Below are positions 1 to 9,162 of a stretch of 64,000 nt of DNA, in pieces. This stretch comes from Paraburkholderia kirstenboschensis (GTDB taxonomy: Bacteria; Pseudomonadota; Gammaproteobacteria; Burkholderiales; Burkholderiaceae). Every line of letters starts with the position of its first letter. The stretch's first letter is position 1. Under the pieces are notes generated by a model. It had not been told where the DNA came from. It saw only the letters and a program-made list of their open reading frames with translations, and ran no database searches. A program made the translations under genes and the position numbers. Location: assembly GCF_904848585.1 (NCBI RefSeq), contig NZ_CAJHCR010000015.1:1-64000 (forward strand), given 5' to 3'.

Positions 1-1
1 C

Positions 2-115
2 CGTCTGTTCCGCTGCCACACGATCATGAACTGCGTCGACGTCTGCCCGAAGGGGCTGAACCCGACCAAGGCGATCGGCAAGATCAAGGAATTGATGGTG
101 CGACGCGCTGTCTAG
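2..115 (+). CDS. sdhB: Succinate dehydrogenase iron-sulfur subunit, C-terminal end (partial)
   Basis: Only the last 37 codons are present; the gene runs off the left edge of the window. The visible tail reads RLFRCHTIMNCVDVCPKGLN, which carries the final cysteine cluster (CxxxxxxC...CP) that holds the [3Fe-4S] centre in the B subunit of complex II, followed by the usual basic end. SdhB passes electrons from the FAD subunit SdhA to the quinone site at the inner membrane. It ends in TAG at 113-115, 82 bases before the preferred sdhE start, and is followed by gltA, the usual Burkholderiaceae order. Confidence 0.88.
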   Translation, partial: RLFRCHTIMNCVDVCPKGLNPTKAIGKIKELMVRRAV

Positions 116-197
116 GATGAATAACCCCAACGCTCACAATCGTTCGCTGCCTCAAGGGGCGGTCGTTACGCTTGGGAGCGGCCCGGTACGTACTGAC

Positions 198-470
198 ATG
201 AACGATCCATCGCATCAGTCCGACCCTCTCCGCCGAGCGCGCCTTCGCTGGCGCGCTCGGCGAGGCCTGCTGGAAAACGATCTGATTTTCGAACGTTTTT
301 TCAGCCGATATGAGCATGACCTCAGCGATGCAGATGTGGGCGCACTTACGCGCTTGCTCGAGCTGAGCGATAACGACCTGATGGACTTGCTTCTCGCGCG
401 CAAGGAACCTGAAGGCGAGCTTGCCGACCCGGATGTGATCCGGGTCCTGGAGCTGCTGCGCAACGCTTGA
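198..470 (+). CDS. sdhE: SdhE/SDHAF2 succinate dehydrogenase assembly factor
   Basis: A 90-residue protein of the SdhE (DUF339, YgfY) family, which promotes covalent attachment of FAD to SdhA. The family signature RGxxE is visible as RRGLLEND at about residues 20-27, followed by the acidic helical bundle typical of the family. I chose the ATG at 198 (MNDPSHQSDP) because it gives the usual family length of about 90 residues. An in-frame ATG at 117 would add 27 residues unlike the family. It lies between sdhB and gltA, so it is probably the last gene of the sdh operon. No separate promoter was recognised. Confidence 0.87.
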   Translation: MNDPSHQSDPLRRARLRWRARRGLLENDLIFERFFSRYEHDLSDADVGALTRLLELSDNDLMDLLLARKEPEGELADPDVIRVLELLRNA

Positions 471-542
471 GCGCCGCGAGTGCGTTGTTCCAGGCGTGCA
501 ATTATCGAAACCCTGTTTACATACTTCGATTGAGGATGTGCT

Positions 543-1844
543 ATGACCCCGTCAGATGTTAAAGCCACGCTATCGTTCAGCGATAACTCGCCGAGCGTTG
601 AAATGCCGATTTACAAGGGCACTCTCGGCCCGGACGTGATCGACATCCGCAAGCTGTACGGCCAGACTGGCAAGTTCACGTACGACCCTGGCTTCATGTC
701 GACGGCGGCGTGCAATTCGGCGATCACCTACATCGACGGCGATAAAGGCGAACTGCTGTACCGCGGCTACCCGATCGACAATCTCGCGGAAAACGCCGAC
801 TTTCTGGAAACGTGCTACCTGCTGTTGAAGGGCGAATTGCCTAACGTGCAGCAGAAAGACGAGTTCGTGAAGACCGTCACGAACCACACGATGGTGCATG
901 AGCAAATGCACTTCTTCTTCCGCGGTTTCCGTCGCGACGCGCACCCGATGGCAATTCTGGTCGCCGCAGTCGGCGCGCTGTCCGCGTTCTATCACGACTC
1001 GCTGGACATCAACAATCCGCGTCACCGTGAAGTTTCGGCAATCCGCATGATCGCGAAGCTGCCGACGTTGGTGGCCATGGCGTACAAGTACAGCATCGGC
1101 CAGCCGTTTGCGTACCCGCGCAACAACCTGTCGTACAGCGCGAACTTCATGCACATGATGTTCTCGAACCCGTGCGAGGACTACAAGGTCAACGACGTGC
1201 TGGTCCGCGCTCTTGACCGTATCCTGATCCTGCACGCGGATCACGAACAGAATGCATCGACCTCGACCGTGCGTCTCGCCGGTTCGTCGGGCGCGAATCC
1301 GTTCGCGTGTATCGCAGCCGGTATCGCCTGTCTGTGGGGCCCGGCGCACGGCGGCGCGAACGAAGCCGCGTTGAACATGCTGGAAGAAATCGGCTCGGTC
1401 GACAACATTCCTGAGTTCATCAAGCAGGTGAAGGACAAGAACTCGGGCGTGAAGCTGATGGGCTTCGGCCACCGCGTGTACAAGAACTACGATCCGCGCG
1501 CGAAACTGATGCGCGAAACGTGCCACGAAGTGCTGAACGAGCTGGGCCTGCACGACGACCCGCTGTTCAAGCTGGCCATGGCACTCGAAAAGATCGCGCT
1601 GGAAGACGAATACTTCGTGTCGCGCAAGCTGTACCCGAACGTCGACTTCTACTCGGGCATCGTGCAGCGCGCGCTGGGCATCCCGACCTCGATGTTCACG
1701 TGTATCTTCGCGATGGCTCGTACGGTCGGCTGGATTGCGCAGTGGAACGAAATGATCGCCGATCCTGAACAGAAGATTGGCCGTCCGCGTCAGCTGTTTA
1801 TCGGCGACACGCAACGTGTAGCGAAGCCGATTGCGCAACGTTGA
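543..1844 (+). CDS. gltA: Citrate synthase (type II, hexameric)
   Basis: A 433-residue citrate synthase that condenses oxaloacetate and acetyl-CoA, the entry step of the TCA cycle, in the cytoplasm. The catalytic triad is visible: H269 in GPAHGG, H310 in GFGHRVYKNYDPRA and D368 in YPNVDFYSG, matching H264, H305 and D362 of the E. coli enzyme. Length and the N-terminal beta domain (about residues 1-60) fit the NADH-sensitive Gram-negative type. It follows sdhE after a 72-base gap and is closed by a strong hairpin at 1915-1952. Confidence 0.97.
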   Translation: MTPSDVKATLSFSDNSPSVEMPIYKGTLGPDVIDIRKLYGQTGKFTYDPGFMSTAACNSAITYIDGDKGELLYRGYPIDNLAENADFLETCYLLLKGELPNVQQKDEFVKTVTNHTMVHEQMHFFFRGFRRDAHPMAILVAAVGALSAFYHDSLDINNPRHREVSAIRMIAKLPTLVAMAYKYSIGQPFAYPRNNLSYSANFMHMMFSNPCEDYKVNDVLVRALDRILILHADHEQNASTSTVRLAGSSGANPFACIAAGIACLWGPAHGGANEAALNMLEEIGSVDNIPEFIKQVKDKNSGVKLMGFGHRVYKNYDPRAKLMRETCHEVLNELGLHDDPLFKLAMALEKIALEDEYFVSRKLYPNVDFYSGIVQRALGIPTSMFTCIFAMARTVGWIAQWNEMIADPEQKIGRPRQLFIGDTQRVAKPIAQR

Positions 1845-1914
1845 TCGGGTTTGAATTCGCCTGCCCGTAGGGAGGTTTGCTACGGGCAAAGGCGGATGCT
1901 GAGGCTTTAAGAGA

Positions 1915-1952
1915 AAAACGCCCCAACGGGTAACACCGTTGGGGCGTTTTTA
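1915..1952. terminator. Rho-independent terminator between gltA and the AraC gene
   Basis: A 15-bp inverted repeat (AAAACGCCCCAACGG at 1915-1929, its exact complement at 1936-1950) with a 6-base loop and T-rich ends in both directions. It lies between two convergent genes, so it can act for both. A second, weaker hairpin (GCCCGTAG/CTACGGGC, 1863-1887) lies just upstream. Confidence 0.92.
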
Positions 1953-1997
1953 TTTCGGGGCGCAGGTGTGCCGCGAGCCGTTCGTCGCGCGGGCGGT

Positions 1998-3089
1998 TCA
2001 AGCCGATGGCGCACTTCGTTGCCGTCGTCCCGATCTTTCGAGCGACGGCGGACGCGCTTGCAGATTGTGCGGCGCCGTCGCAGCATCTTTCGGTGGGTGG
2101 CCGTGGGTTTCGAAGAAGCGTCGATATGCGCTCGGCGTCATGCCGCGCGCGGACAGAAACTGTCGATTGAAATTGGCCAGGTTTGGAAAGCCGGCTTTCG
2201 TGGCAATCAGCGCGATGGGCCACGTGGTGTCCGTCAGTTGCCGCGTTGCGTAGCCGATCCGCAACCGGCTCAGATAGCGTCCCACGCTTTCGCCGAGATG
2301 CCGCACGAAGTAGCGGTGCAAGGAGCGCTCCGACAGGTTGGCCACCTCGCACAGTTCCGCGATGCGCAGTGGCTCGTGAAAACGCCTGTCGAGCAGATCG
2401 AGCACGCGGTTCAGACGCTCTGCCTCTGATGCGCTGCCGCCCGGCGTCGCGGGCGCCGTGCGCGCGAGTGGGCGCTTTCCGGCTTCGGCCGAATTGGCCG
2501 AGTTGGTGGATCGGTCCGGTCCGCCGGACCGCAAAGCATTATCGCCCTGTACGCCGTGTCCTCTCGTTCCATCTCTATGTGCAGCCGGCGACGCCAACGG
2601 CTCCGATTCTGCCTCCGCGAGTTGCGCCAGCGCATCCAGCACGGCGCCAAGCCGCACGCGCGGCGACTGATCGAGCAACGCTTCCATTCGCTCGCGCATC
2701 AGCGTCGCGGCCTCGCTCGAGAACCGCAGCCCCGGCGCAGCGCGCCGCAGCAGCGTGCGCAGCGACGCGAACTCAGGGCAGCAGTCCGCCATACGGCGCG
2801 CCCAGTCGCCGCTGAACCACACGACGATCGCCACTTGAGGCGCGTCGGCATCGATCGGCTCAGTCGACGCCCACGTATGCGGCATGTCCGGCGGCACGAG
2901 CACGAGATCGTCGCCGCTGTAATCGGCGATGTGATCGCCAATGAAGCGGCGGCCGCGGCTGTTCATCGTCAGCGTGAGTTCGTACTCGGGATGGTGATGC
3001 CACTCGAACGGTATCTGCGCGAGCTGCCGGTGGTAGACGCGGACCGAGCAGCCGTCGGGAATGGTGACGCGTTCGTATTGAGGTTTCAC
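1998..3089 (-). CDS. AraC family transcriptional regulator with cupin-like sensor domain
   Basis: A 363-residue regulator. Residues about 10-110 form a cupin-like ligand domain (WHHHPEYELTL, then DLVLVPPDMPHTW), and the last 110 residues carry two helix-turn-helix units of the AraC type (RIAELCEVANLSERSLHRYF and PIALIATKAGFPNLANFNRQF). Between them is an unusually long Gly/Ser/Ala-rich linker of about 60 residues (roughly 170-230) without obvious structure. It is divergent from the DUF1479 gene at 3237 with a gap of about 150 bases, so it probably controls that gene and itself. The effector is unknown. The cupin may bind a sugar or small acid, as in other members. Confidence 0.85.
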   Translation of the reverse strand: MKPQYERVTIPDGCSVRVYHRQLAQIPFEWHHHPEYELTLTMNSRGRRFIGDHIADYSGDDLVLVPPDMPHTWASTEPIDADAPQVAIVVWFSGDWARRMADCCPEFASLRTLLRRAAPGLRFSSEAATLMRERMEALLDQSPRVRLGAVLDALAQLAEAESEPLASPAAHRDGTRGHGVQGDNALRSGGPDRSTNSANSAEAGKRPLARTAPATPGGSASEAERLNRVLDLLDRRFHEPLRIAELCEVANLSERSLHRYFVRHLGESVGRYLSRLRIGYATRQLTDTTWPIALIATKAGFPNLANFNRQFLSARGMTPSAYRRFFETHGHPPKDAATAPHNLQARPPSLERSGRRQRSAPSA

Positions 3090-3236
3090 GGTGGGCTACC
3101 TGGCCGCACGGCGGGGAGTCGCGGCGAATGTCTGAATTGTATCGGTATCTGGCCGCTGAGTATGTTCCGCGACGGCCGAACGTCCTTACTCTTCAAATGA
3201 GACAGCACCACACACACCGCTTCAAGGAGACAAACC

Positions 3237-4487
3237 ATGCCACTCATCATCGACAATCTTCCCGAGGCGGTTCGCGCCACCAAGCGCGCGCTGCGAGCCG
3301 CGCTGCCGAACTACAAGCAGGTTTTCGACGAAGTGGAAGGCGCGATCCGTCAGCAGGTCGACGCGATTCAGCGCGACCGCGCGCAGGGACGCGATGCGAT
3401 TCCCGTGTTCGACTATTCGTCAGTCGTTTCTGGCGACGTGGATCAAACCACAATCCTCGGCATCAAAGCTCGCGGCGCATGCGTCGTGCGCGGCGTTTTC
3501 GACCGGCAGCAAGCGAGCGACTGGAACGACGACATCACCGAATACGTTGAGCGCAACGACCTCGACGCCAAGCTCGCGCATCGCGCGGAAGACCGGTATT
3601 TCGGCAACCTGTCGTCGAGCAAGCCGCAGATTTACGGCATTTACTGGTCGAAGCCGCAAACGGCCGCTCGTCAGTCGGAACAGCTGACGAACACGCGAGT
3701 GTTCCTGAATCGCCTGTGGACGTCGGAAAGCGAAGGCAGGCGGCACTTCGATCCCGAGCGCGTGCCTGTGTACGCGGATCGCATTCGTCGTCGGCCGCCC
3801 GGTTCCGAGTCGCTGGGGCTGTCGCCGCACGTGGATGGCGGCTCGGTCGAGCGTTGGCTCGATCCGAATTTTCAGAAGGTGTATCGGCATGTGCTGGTGG
3901 GCAACTGGCGCGCATACGATCCGTTCGACGCGGCGTACCGGCCGGATGTTCAGGAAATTCCATCGCCGGCCGTGTGCTCGATGTTTCGCACTTTCCAGGG
4001 CTGGACCGCGCTGACGCCGCAAGGCCCCGGCGACGGCACGCTGCAATTGATTCCGATCGCCAACGTCATGGCCTACGTGATTCTGCGCGCACTGCAGGAC
4101 GACGTTCCCGACGACGAACTGTGCGGCGCTCAACCCGCTCGCGCGCTGTCGATCAAGCCGGAGTGGCACGGTTTGCTGCTCGAAGCGGTGACGCCGATCC
4201 CCCACATGCAGCCGGGCGACGCCGTGTTCTGGCACAGCGACGTCGTCCATTCGGTTGAAGACACGCACCGCGGCAGCGGCTACAGCAACGTGATGTACAT
4301 CGCCTCCGCGCCGTGGTGCGCGAAAAACGAGGCCTATCTGAAGCGTCAGTTGCCTAGCTTCTTGCGCGGCGAAAGCCCCCCCGATTTTCCGGCCGACCAC
4401 TTCGAGACGGACTTCATCGGAAGGGCGCAGGAAAGCGATTTGACGCCGCTTGGTCGCGCGCAACTCGGTTTCGATCTATCGCGCTGA
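3237..4487 (+). CDS. DUF1479 (YbiU-like) putative Fe(II)/2-oxoglutarate oxygenase
   Basis: A 416-residue protein that reads as a full-length member of the DUF1479 family (E. coli YbiU). The family adopts the double-stranded beta-helix fold of Fe(II)/2-oxoglutarate dioxygenases. The likely metal ligands are H198 and D200 in SPHVDGGS and a distal histidine in FWHSDVVHSVED (H333 or H338). The substrate is unknown. The ATG at 3237 follows an SD-like AAGGAG about 7 bases upstream. Its only partner is the divergent AraC regulator, which suggests induction by a specific compound. It ends before two strong hairpins. Confidence 0.85.
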   Translation: MPLIIDNLPEAVRATKRALRAALPNYKQVFDEVEGAIRQQVDAIQRDRAQGRDAIPVFDYSSVVSGDVDQTTILGIKARGACVVRGVFDRQQASDWNDDITEYVERNDLDAKLAHRAEDRYFGNLSSSKPQIYGIYWSKPQTAARQSEQLTNTRVFLNRLWTSESEGRRHFDPERVPVYADRIRRRPPGSESLGLSPHVDGGSVERWLDPNFQKVYRHVLVGNWRAYDPFDAAYRPDVQEIPSPAVCSMFRTFQGWTALTPQGPGDGTLQLIPIANVMAYVILRALQDDVPDDELCGAQPARALSIKPEWHGLLLEAVTPIPHMQPGDAVFWHSDVVHSVEDTHRGSGYSNVMYIASAPWCAKNEAYLKRQLPSFLRGESPPDFPADHFETDFIGRAQESDLTPLGRAQLGFDLSR

Positions 4488-4497
4488 GCCGTCAAAT

Positions 4498-4593
4498 GCG
4501 AGGCGGTAAGCGAACCGCCTCGCTAGATCCAATCTCGCTCGCCAGTTGAACCGACTAATCTGCCCGGCCCGCTCACACCCCGAGCGGGCCCTT
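4498..4593 (+). terminator. Two consecutive hairpins after the DUF1479 gene
   Basis: First hairpin: GCGAGGCGGT (4498-4507) pairs perfectly with ACCGCCTCGC (4514-4523) but has no T-run. Second hairpin: GGCCCGCTC (4566-4574) pairs with GAGCGGGCC (4582-4590), followed by CTTTG. The second is the better terminator. It lies between convergent genes and may also serve the minus-strand glsB-like gene. Confidence 0.7.
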
Positions 4594-4630
4594 TGCGGTT
4601 CGCCAACGTAGGCGCGTCATGCGCGAGAGA

Positions 4631-4882
4631 TCAGGTCCGCCGGCGCACCATGCCATAAATGACCAGCAGAATGATCGCGCCAATCACCGACGCAATCCAG
4701 CCCGCCGGCTGGCCCGGTTGATACCAGCCGAGCGCACGCCCGATATAGCCGGCAATCAGCGAGCCGGCAATACCGAGAATGATGGTCATGATGAGCCCCA
4801 TCCTGTCGTCTCCGGGTTTCACCGCCCGTGCAATCAATCCGACGACGAGCCCTACGATCACCGTACCGATGAAGGAAAGCAT
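4631..4882 (-). CDS. GlsB/YeaQ/YmgE family stress membrane protein
   Basis: An 83-residue membrane protein of the transglycosylase-associated (GlsB/YeaQ/YmgE) family. It has three hydrophobic segments (about residues 2-20, 29-48 and 58-78), Gly-rich helices typical of the family (IVGLVVGLIARAVKPG) and a basic RRRT end. Family members are small inner-membrane proteins often induced by general stress; biochemical function is not established. It stands alone, with a clear SD (GGGAGG) upstream of the ATG. Confidence 0.9.
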   Translation of the reverse strand: MLSFIGTVIVGLVVGLIARAVKPGDDRMGLIMTIILGIAGSLIAGYIGRALGWYQPGQPAGWIASVIGAIILLVIYGMVRRRT

Positions 4883-5288
4883 GCTGACCTCCCAAGAGTG
4901 TGAGTACTACCGTTTTGATTAACTACGGGCTACTTCGCTACCGCGATGCATTTTGGAGCATACCCGCGAGCCGGTCGGTTCGGGTGCGCCGGTTCGCGCG
5001 TCGCATGCTTCAGCAACAACCGCGCCTTGATTCTTTGCAAACGAATTCTGTGCTGGCAAGACGACGTAACTCCTTGATGTCATGGACATATCGGTAGCTA
5101 CGTCGAGATCGCCGGGCAAAGAAAACCGGACCCCCGCGATGACAGGTCGTGCCAGCGGTTTGCAAACAGAATCGGTCCAGGCCTCAAGCGCGCAGTTCGG
5201 TCATAACCGGGTAATTAAGGTAGTGAGCACGATCTTGTCATGTATGTCGGTCTCGCTCGCCGGGGAGGGATTGCTTTCACTGCTGCCT
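4883..5288. other. Intergenic region, no gene recognised
   Basis: About 400 bases between the glsB-like gene start and the end of the Old Yellow Enzyme gene. Short open frames exist but none shows a ribosome site together with a recognisable family. It should hold the promoter of the glsB-like gene. I see no convincing repeat. Confidence 0.5.
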
Positions 5289-6404
5289 TCAGCCAGCCAA
5301 CTGCATCGCGAGCTCGTCGTCCTTGATACTGGCAATGGGTTGCAGGATCGAACTATCGAACTCGCGAGGTTCGCGCCCTTTCGCAAGAATCATCGGCAGA
5401 TCGGGATTGGCGAGCGCGCCGCGGCCCACCGTCACGATGTCTGCGCCGGCCTCAAGGGCCTGGGAGATACGCTGCGCCGTGTGCAAACCGCCGTTCGCGA
5501 TGATCGTCACGTTCGGCGCGAAACGGCGCGCTAACGCTACGAGGCTGTCTCCCGTGCCTTCGAACGCGGGCTGCCACGCTTCGCGCTCGGTCACGTGGAT
5601 AAAGTCCACGCCTGCGTCGGCGAGCGTCCCGAAGATCAATTCGGCGTCCGCCTCGCCGCCCGGCCACTTGGAGGCGAAGTCATTGACCTTGCCCTGCGAG
5701 ATGCGGATGCCAACCGGCGCCGCGTTGCCGATGCCGAGCCGGACCGAATTCACAACATCGACGAGTAATTGCACTCGCGCCTTGGTACTTCCACCCCAAC
5801 GGTCGGTTCTGAGATTGGTGTGAGCACCTAGGAACTGGTCGAGCAGATAGCCATTCGCGCCGTGGATCTCCACGCCGCTAAAGCCTGCGACGTGCACCGC
5901 GCGATGCGCTGCCTGCCCAAAACCGCGGATCGCCTCGTCGATTTCGGCATCTGTCATCTGCTTCGGCTCAGGGTACGGTCCATTGCCGTGATAGAACGCC
6001 ATTTGTTCGCCTTTAGGCCGAACGGCAGACGGCGCCACGGTGTGCGTGCGATAGATATTGCCCTGGCTCAGCGCGCCTGCATGCATCAGCTGCGCGAACA
6101 CCCTCGCTCCATTCGCCTGCATGTCGCGATTGAATGCCGTCCAGGCTAGCGCCTGTCCGTCATCGGCCAAGCCAGGTTGGAAACGATATCCTTGCGAGAA
6201 CGCCTGGTCGGTGTAAATCCCTTCCGTCAGCACCAAGCCGAAACCACCCTTCGCGAAACGCGTGTAGTAGTCGAACATTGTCTGTGTCGGGAAGCCGTCT
6301 TCGGTGGCGGTGATGCGCGTCATGGGGGCAACTGCGAGACGGTTGCGCAACTCGATACGGTGGAGGTCGTACGGGGAAAGGATCTGCTGGGTGGAATGGG
6401 TCAT
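5289..6404 (-). CDS. Old Yellow Enzyme family NADH:flavin oxidoreductase
   Basis: A 371-residue FMN-dependent alpha/beta-barrel oxidoreductase of the OYE/NemA superfamily, which reduces activated C=C bonds or nitro compounds with NAD(P)H. Seen: the N-terminal strand NRLAVAPMTR, the barrel motif VEIHGANGYLLDQFL, RTDRWGGS, and the FMN phosphate loop ADIVTVGRGALANPDLP. Start set at the ATG at 6404 (MTHSTQQILS), after an SD-like AAGGAG; the frame is open farther up, but that part overlaps the divergent LysR gene and does not resemble the family. It is divergent from that LysR gene (6510), its likely regulator. Substrate unknown. Confidence 0.9.
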   Translation of the reverse strand: MTHSTQQILSPYDLHRIELRNRLAVAPMTRITATEDGFPTQTMFDYYTRFAKGGFGLVLTEGIYTDQAFSQGYRFQPGLADDGQALAWTAFNRDMQANGARVFAQLMHAGALSQGNIYRTHTVAPSAVRPKGEQMAFYHGNGPYPEPKQMTDAEIDEAIRGFGQAAHRAVHVAGFSGVEIHGANGYLLDQFLGAHTNLRTDRWGGSTKARVQLLVDVVNSVRLGIGNAAPVGIRISQGKVNDFASKWPGGEADAELIFGTLADAGVDFIHVTEREAWQPAFEGTGDSLVALARRFAPNVTIIANGGLHTAQRISQALEAGADIVTVGRGALANPDLPMILAKGREPREFDSSILQPIASIKDDELAMQLAG

Positions 6405-6509
6405 CTCGCGGCTCGTCAAGTAAGGAGAGTGACTCCATCGTAGGCGGCGCAAGGGCGGAGAAACAGAGGTCGCAAAGTGAAGCCGCCATAACGCTATCGG
6501 ATATAAATC

Positions 6510-7406
6510 ATGTTTCTTCCAGACGTTCGTACCTTCCTCGCCATTGCGTCGGCCGGCAGTCTTTCCGCCGCGGCACGCCAGCTCGACGTTGTTCCGATGC
6601 AGGTCTCGAGGCGCATCGCCGCGCTGGAAGAGGATCTTGGCGTGCGGCTTTTTCATCGGACGACCCGATCGCTCACGCTGACCGCGGAGGGCGAAGCTTT
6701 TGTTCCATTTGCGACCGCAATGGCGGATGCCGAGTCCGGCGCACGGGCCGAGTTCAGCCCGTTGTCAGGAAGGGCTGCAGGGGTGCTTCGTCTGACAGCG
6801 CCGAGCGGATTCGGACAGTCTGTCGTGTTGCCAATGCTCGTGCGTCTGCTTGCAACCAACCCAGATCTTCGCATCGACCTGGATCTTTCCGATCGTCAGG
6901 TCGATATCGTTGGCCAAGGTCTCGATCTGGCGCTGAGGATTGCTCCATTGGAGGACTCAGAACTGGTCGCGAAAAAGATCGCTTCGAATCCTCGTCTCGT
7001 TTGCGCTGCGCCAGCTTATCTGGAGAAGCACGGACACCCTTCGACGGTTGCCGATCTGGACAATCACGCGTGCGTCCGACTGAGTGCGGTAGGGCAATGG
7101 CCGCTCATAGTCGACGGAAGGTTGATCCGCAAACGCGTAGACGCCTACGTCACCACGTCCAGTGTGGAAGCGGCGCGGACAGCTGCCGTGCAAGGTCTCG
7201 GACTCGTACAGTTGACCTATTGGGACGTTTTCCGGCAGTTGGCCGATAACTCGCTGGTGCAGGTTCATTTGCAGGATGCGACGATGGAGGATTTGTCGGT
7301 TTGGGCCGTGATGCCGAGCAGGCGCTATGTCCCCAACAGGGTGACTTTATTTCTCGGCGCGCTTCAAACGGAGATCGCCGAACTGAGCAGGGTGCATCGC
7401 ACCTGA
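6510..7406 (+). CDS. LysR family transcriptional regulator
   Basis: A 298-residue LysR regulator with an N-terminal winged helix (residues 1-60; AIASAGSLSAAARQLDVVPMQVSRRIAALE is the HTH core, given here in short: AAARQLDVVPMQVSRRI) and a C-terminal periplasmic-binding-like effector domain from about residue 90. It sits back to back with the Old Yellow Enzyme gene across a 105-base gap, the standard arrangement for a LysR activator and its target. The effector is probably a substrate of that enzyme, such as an electrophilic enone or quinone; this is inference. Confidence 0.9.
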   Translation: MFLPDVRTFLAIASAGSLSAAARQLDVVPMQVSRRIAALEEDLGVRLFHRTTRSLTLTAEGEAFVPFATAMADAESGARAEFSPLSGRAAGVLRLTAPSGFGQSVVLPMLVRLLATNPDLRIDLDLSDRQVDIVGQGLDLALRIAPLEDSELVAKKIASNPRLVCAAPAYLEKHGHPSTVADLDNHACVRLSAVGQWPLIVDGRLIRKRVDAYVTTSSVEAARTAAVQGLGLVQLTYWDVFRQLADNSLVQVHLQDATMEDLSVWAVMPSRRYVPNRVTLFLGALQTEIAELSRVHRT

Positions 7407-7760
7407 TCGCATGGATCGGTCGAGCAGTGGTACCAGATTCGCGGAAGACCAGCGTTTCCCGAATAGCCGCGCATTCCGTTTGGCAACAGGCCGCTACGAC
7501 TTGCTCATTTAGCCCGTTTCGCTTTCGCGGGCACGCAGCGCATATGTCCGGTCTCTCAATGATCTTCTTGGTTGGCGCTCGCGTCCTGAAACCGGGAGAT
7601 CGTTGCTCTAAAAAAATTCTCTGAGTTCGGCCCCTGCCGATGGCCTCTCTTACGGCTGAACTGACAGCAACCTAGGGTAATCCCTGTGTTGCTGTTTTTT
7701 TTTGACCTCGTCACCGTAAACGTATGTTGTCAACGAAGTACAATTTAAGCGAGAACTGAT
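7407..7760. other. Intergenic region upstream of the amidase cluster
   Basis: About 350 bases with no supported gene. It should contain the promoter of the nine-gene cluster that follows. An A+T-rich stretch with T-runs at about 7690-7745 stands out from the surrounding GC-rich DNA and is the best place for a promoter and GntR operator, but I could not identify either with confidence. Confidence 0.5.
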
Positions 7761-9140
7761 TTGAATGTCCCATCTTTGGCTCGGCGCGACGGCGCCGTCG
7801 GCCTTGCTTGTGCCTATTGCGAGGGCTCGATCCACGTCGAAGGCGTCGTGAGTGAGGCGATTGCCCAAGCGCACGCTTGCGACGCTGCCTTCATTGACGT
7901 CACTGAGACTCGCGCGCTTGAGGAGTCACGCGCTGCCGCCGCCCGTTGGCGCGAAAAGCGCCCGGCCAGCGCGCTCGACGGCGTGCCGATTGCCTGGAAA
8001 GATTTATTCGACGTCGCGGGCAGCGTCACCACGGCGGGCTCGGCACTGTTCCGCGCCCGGCCGGCGGCCACCGCGGATGCGCCGTTGGTCGCCGCAGGCG
8101 CGCGCGCAGGTTTCGTGTGCATCGGCAAGACGAACCTCAGCGAATTCGCGTATTCCGGGCTCGGGCTTAATCCGCACTTCGGTACGCCGTTCAATTCCGC
8201 TCTCGATGCGACGGTCGAAGGCGGCGGCCATCGCGTTCCAGGCGGCTCGTCGTCGGGTGCGGCGATTGCCGTCGCGGCGGGTGTCGTGCCGATCGCCGTC
8301 GGCACGGATACGGCCGGCTCCATACGCATACCCGCCGCGCTAAACGGCGTGGTCGGATACCGCGCAAGCAGGGCGCGCTATCCGCAGCAAGGCATCATTG
8401 GACTCTCGAAATCGGCCGATACCTGTGGACCGCTCGCACGCAGCGTCGCCGATTGCGCGGCGTTCGACGCCGTGGTGCGCGGGCGCGACCTGCCCCGCGC
8501 GCTCGCCGATTTGCGCGGGCAACGCTTCGTCGTGCCGCTGGGCTGGGAATCGCGCTTCGCGGTGACGAACGACGTCGGCGACAACTTCATGCGCTTCGTG
8601 GCGCGTCTGTCGAAGACCGGCGCGCGTATCCAGCAAGTGCGGCTGCCTGCTTTCGATGCGGCATGCGAACTCATCGCGACGCGGGGCTGGTTCGGCTCTC
8701 TTGAAGCGTTCGAGACCTATCGCGGCGTGCTCGACTCCGGCGATGCGGCGCGCATTGACCAGCGCGTGCGTACGCGGCTCGAGACAAGCCGCGGCGTGCC
8801 AGCGTCCCGCCTTGCCGAGCTGCTCGCGGAGCGCGGCCGCCTGCTCGGACAGTTCGGCGCCGAAATCGGCGACGCCACACTGCTCTTGCCGACCGTGCCC
8901 CATGTCGCACCGGAATGCGCGCCGCTCGAAGCGGATCCGCAGCGCTTTGCACAAGTTAATGCCGCGACGCTGTCCATGACCATGCCCGGCAGTTTTCTCG
9001 ACACGCCCGCCTTCGCGATGCCAACTGGCGCTGACCCGGCGGGACTGCCTACCAGCGTGCAACTGATGCGCGCCCAGAACGACGACGATGCGCTCATCGC
9101 GCTCGCGCTGGCCGTCGAACAGACGGTCGCCCTGGATTGA
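7761..9140 (+). CDS. Amidase signature family hydrolase (possible half-amidase)
   Basis: A 459-residue amidase-signature enzyme that hydrolyses a C-N amide bond. The Ser-cisSer-Lys triad can be seen: K80 in GVPIAWKD, the cis-Ser in GGSSSG (161-166) and the nucleophile S187 in GTDTAGSIRIPAA. The last motif has Ala where most members have Gly. The start is a TTG at 7761; no in-frame ATG lies near, and the ribosome site is weak, so the start is uncertain. First gene of the cluster, 22 bases before the cyclic-imide-hydrolase-like gene. That pairing suggests it cleaves a half-amide such as succinamate or maleamate, but substrate is inference. Confidence 0.85.
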   Translation: MNVPSLARRDGAVGLACAYCEGSIHVEGVVSEAIAQAHACDAAFIDVTETRALEESRAAAARWREKRPASALDGVPIAWKDLFDVAGSVTTAGSALFRARPAATADAPLVAAGARAGFVCIGKTNLSEFAYSGLGLNPHFGTPFNSALDATVEGGGHRVPGGSSSGAAIAVAAGVVPIAVGTDTAGSIRIPAALNGVVGYRASRARYPQQGIIGLSKSADTCGPLARSVADCAAFDAVVRGRDLPRALADLRGQRFVVPLGWESRFAVTNDVGDNFMRFVARLSKTGARIQQVRLPAFDAACELIATRGWFGSLEAFETYRGVLDSGDAARIDQRVRTRLETSRGVPASRLAELLAERGRLLGQFGAEIGDATLLLPTVPHVAPECAPLEADPQRFAQVNAATLSMTMPGSFLDTPAFAMPTGADPAGLPTSVQLMRAQNDDDALIALALAVEQTVALD

Positions 9141-9162
9141 TTTGCTCAAAGGAGAACTGAAG

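Noticed and set aside
570..1889. Long open frame of 439 codons antisense to gltA
   Set aside because: It exists because GC-rich codons of gltA leave few stops on the other strand; no family or ribosome site, and gltA is certain.
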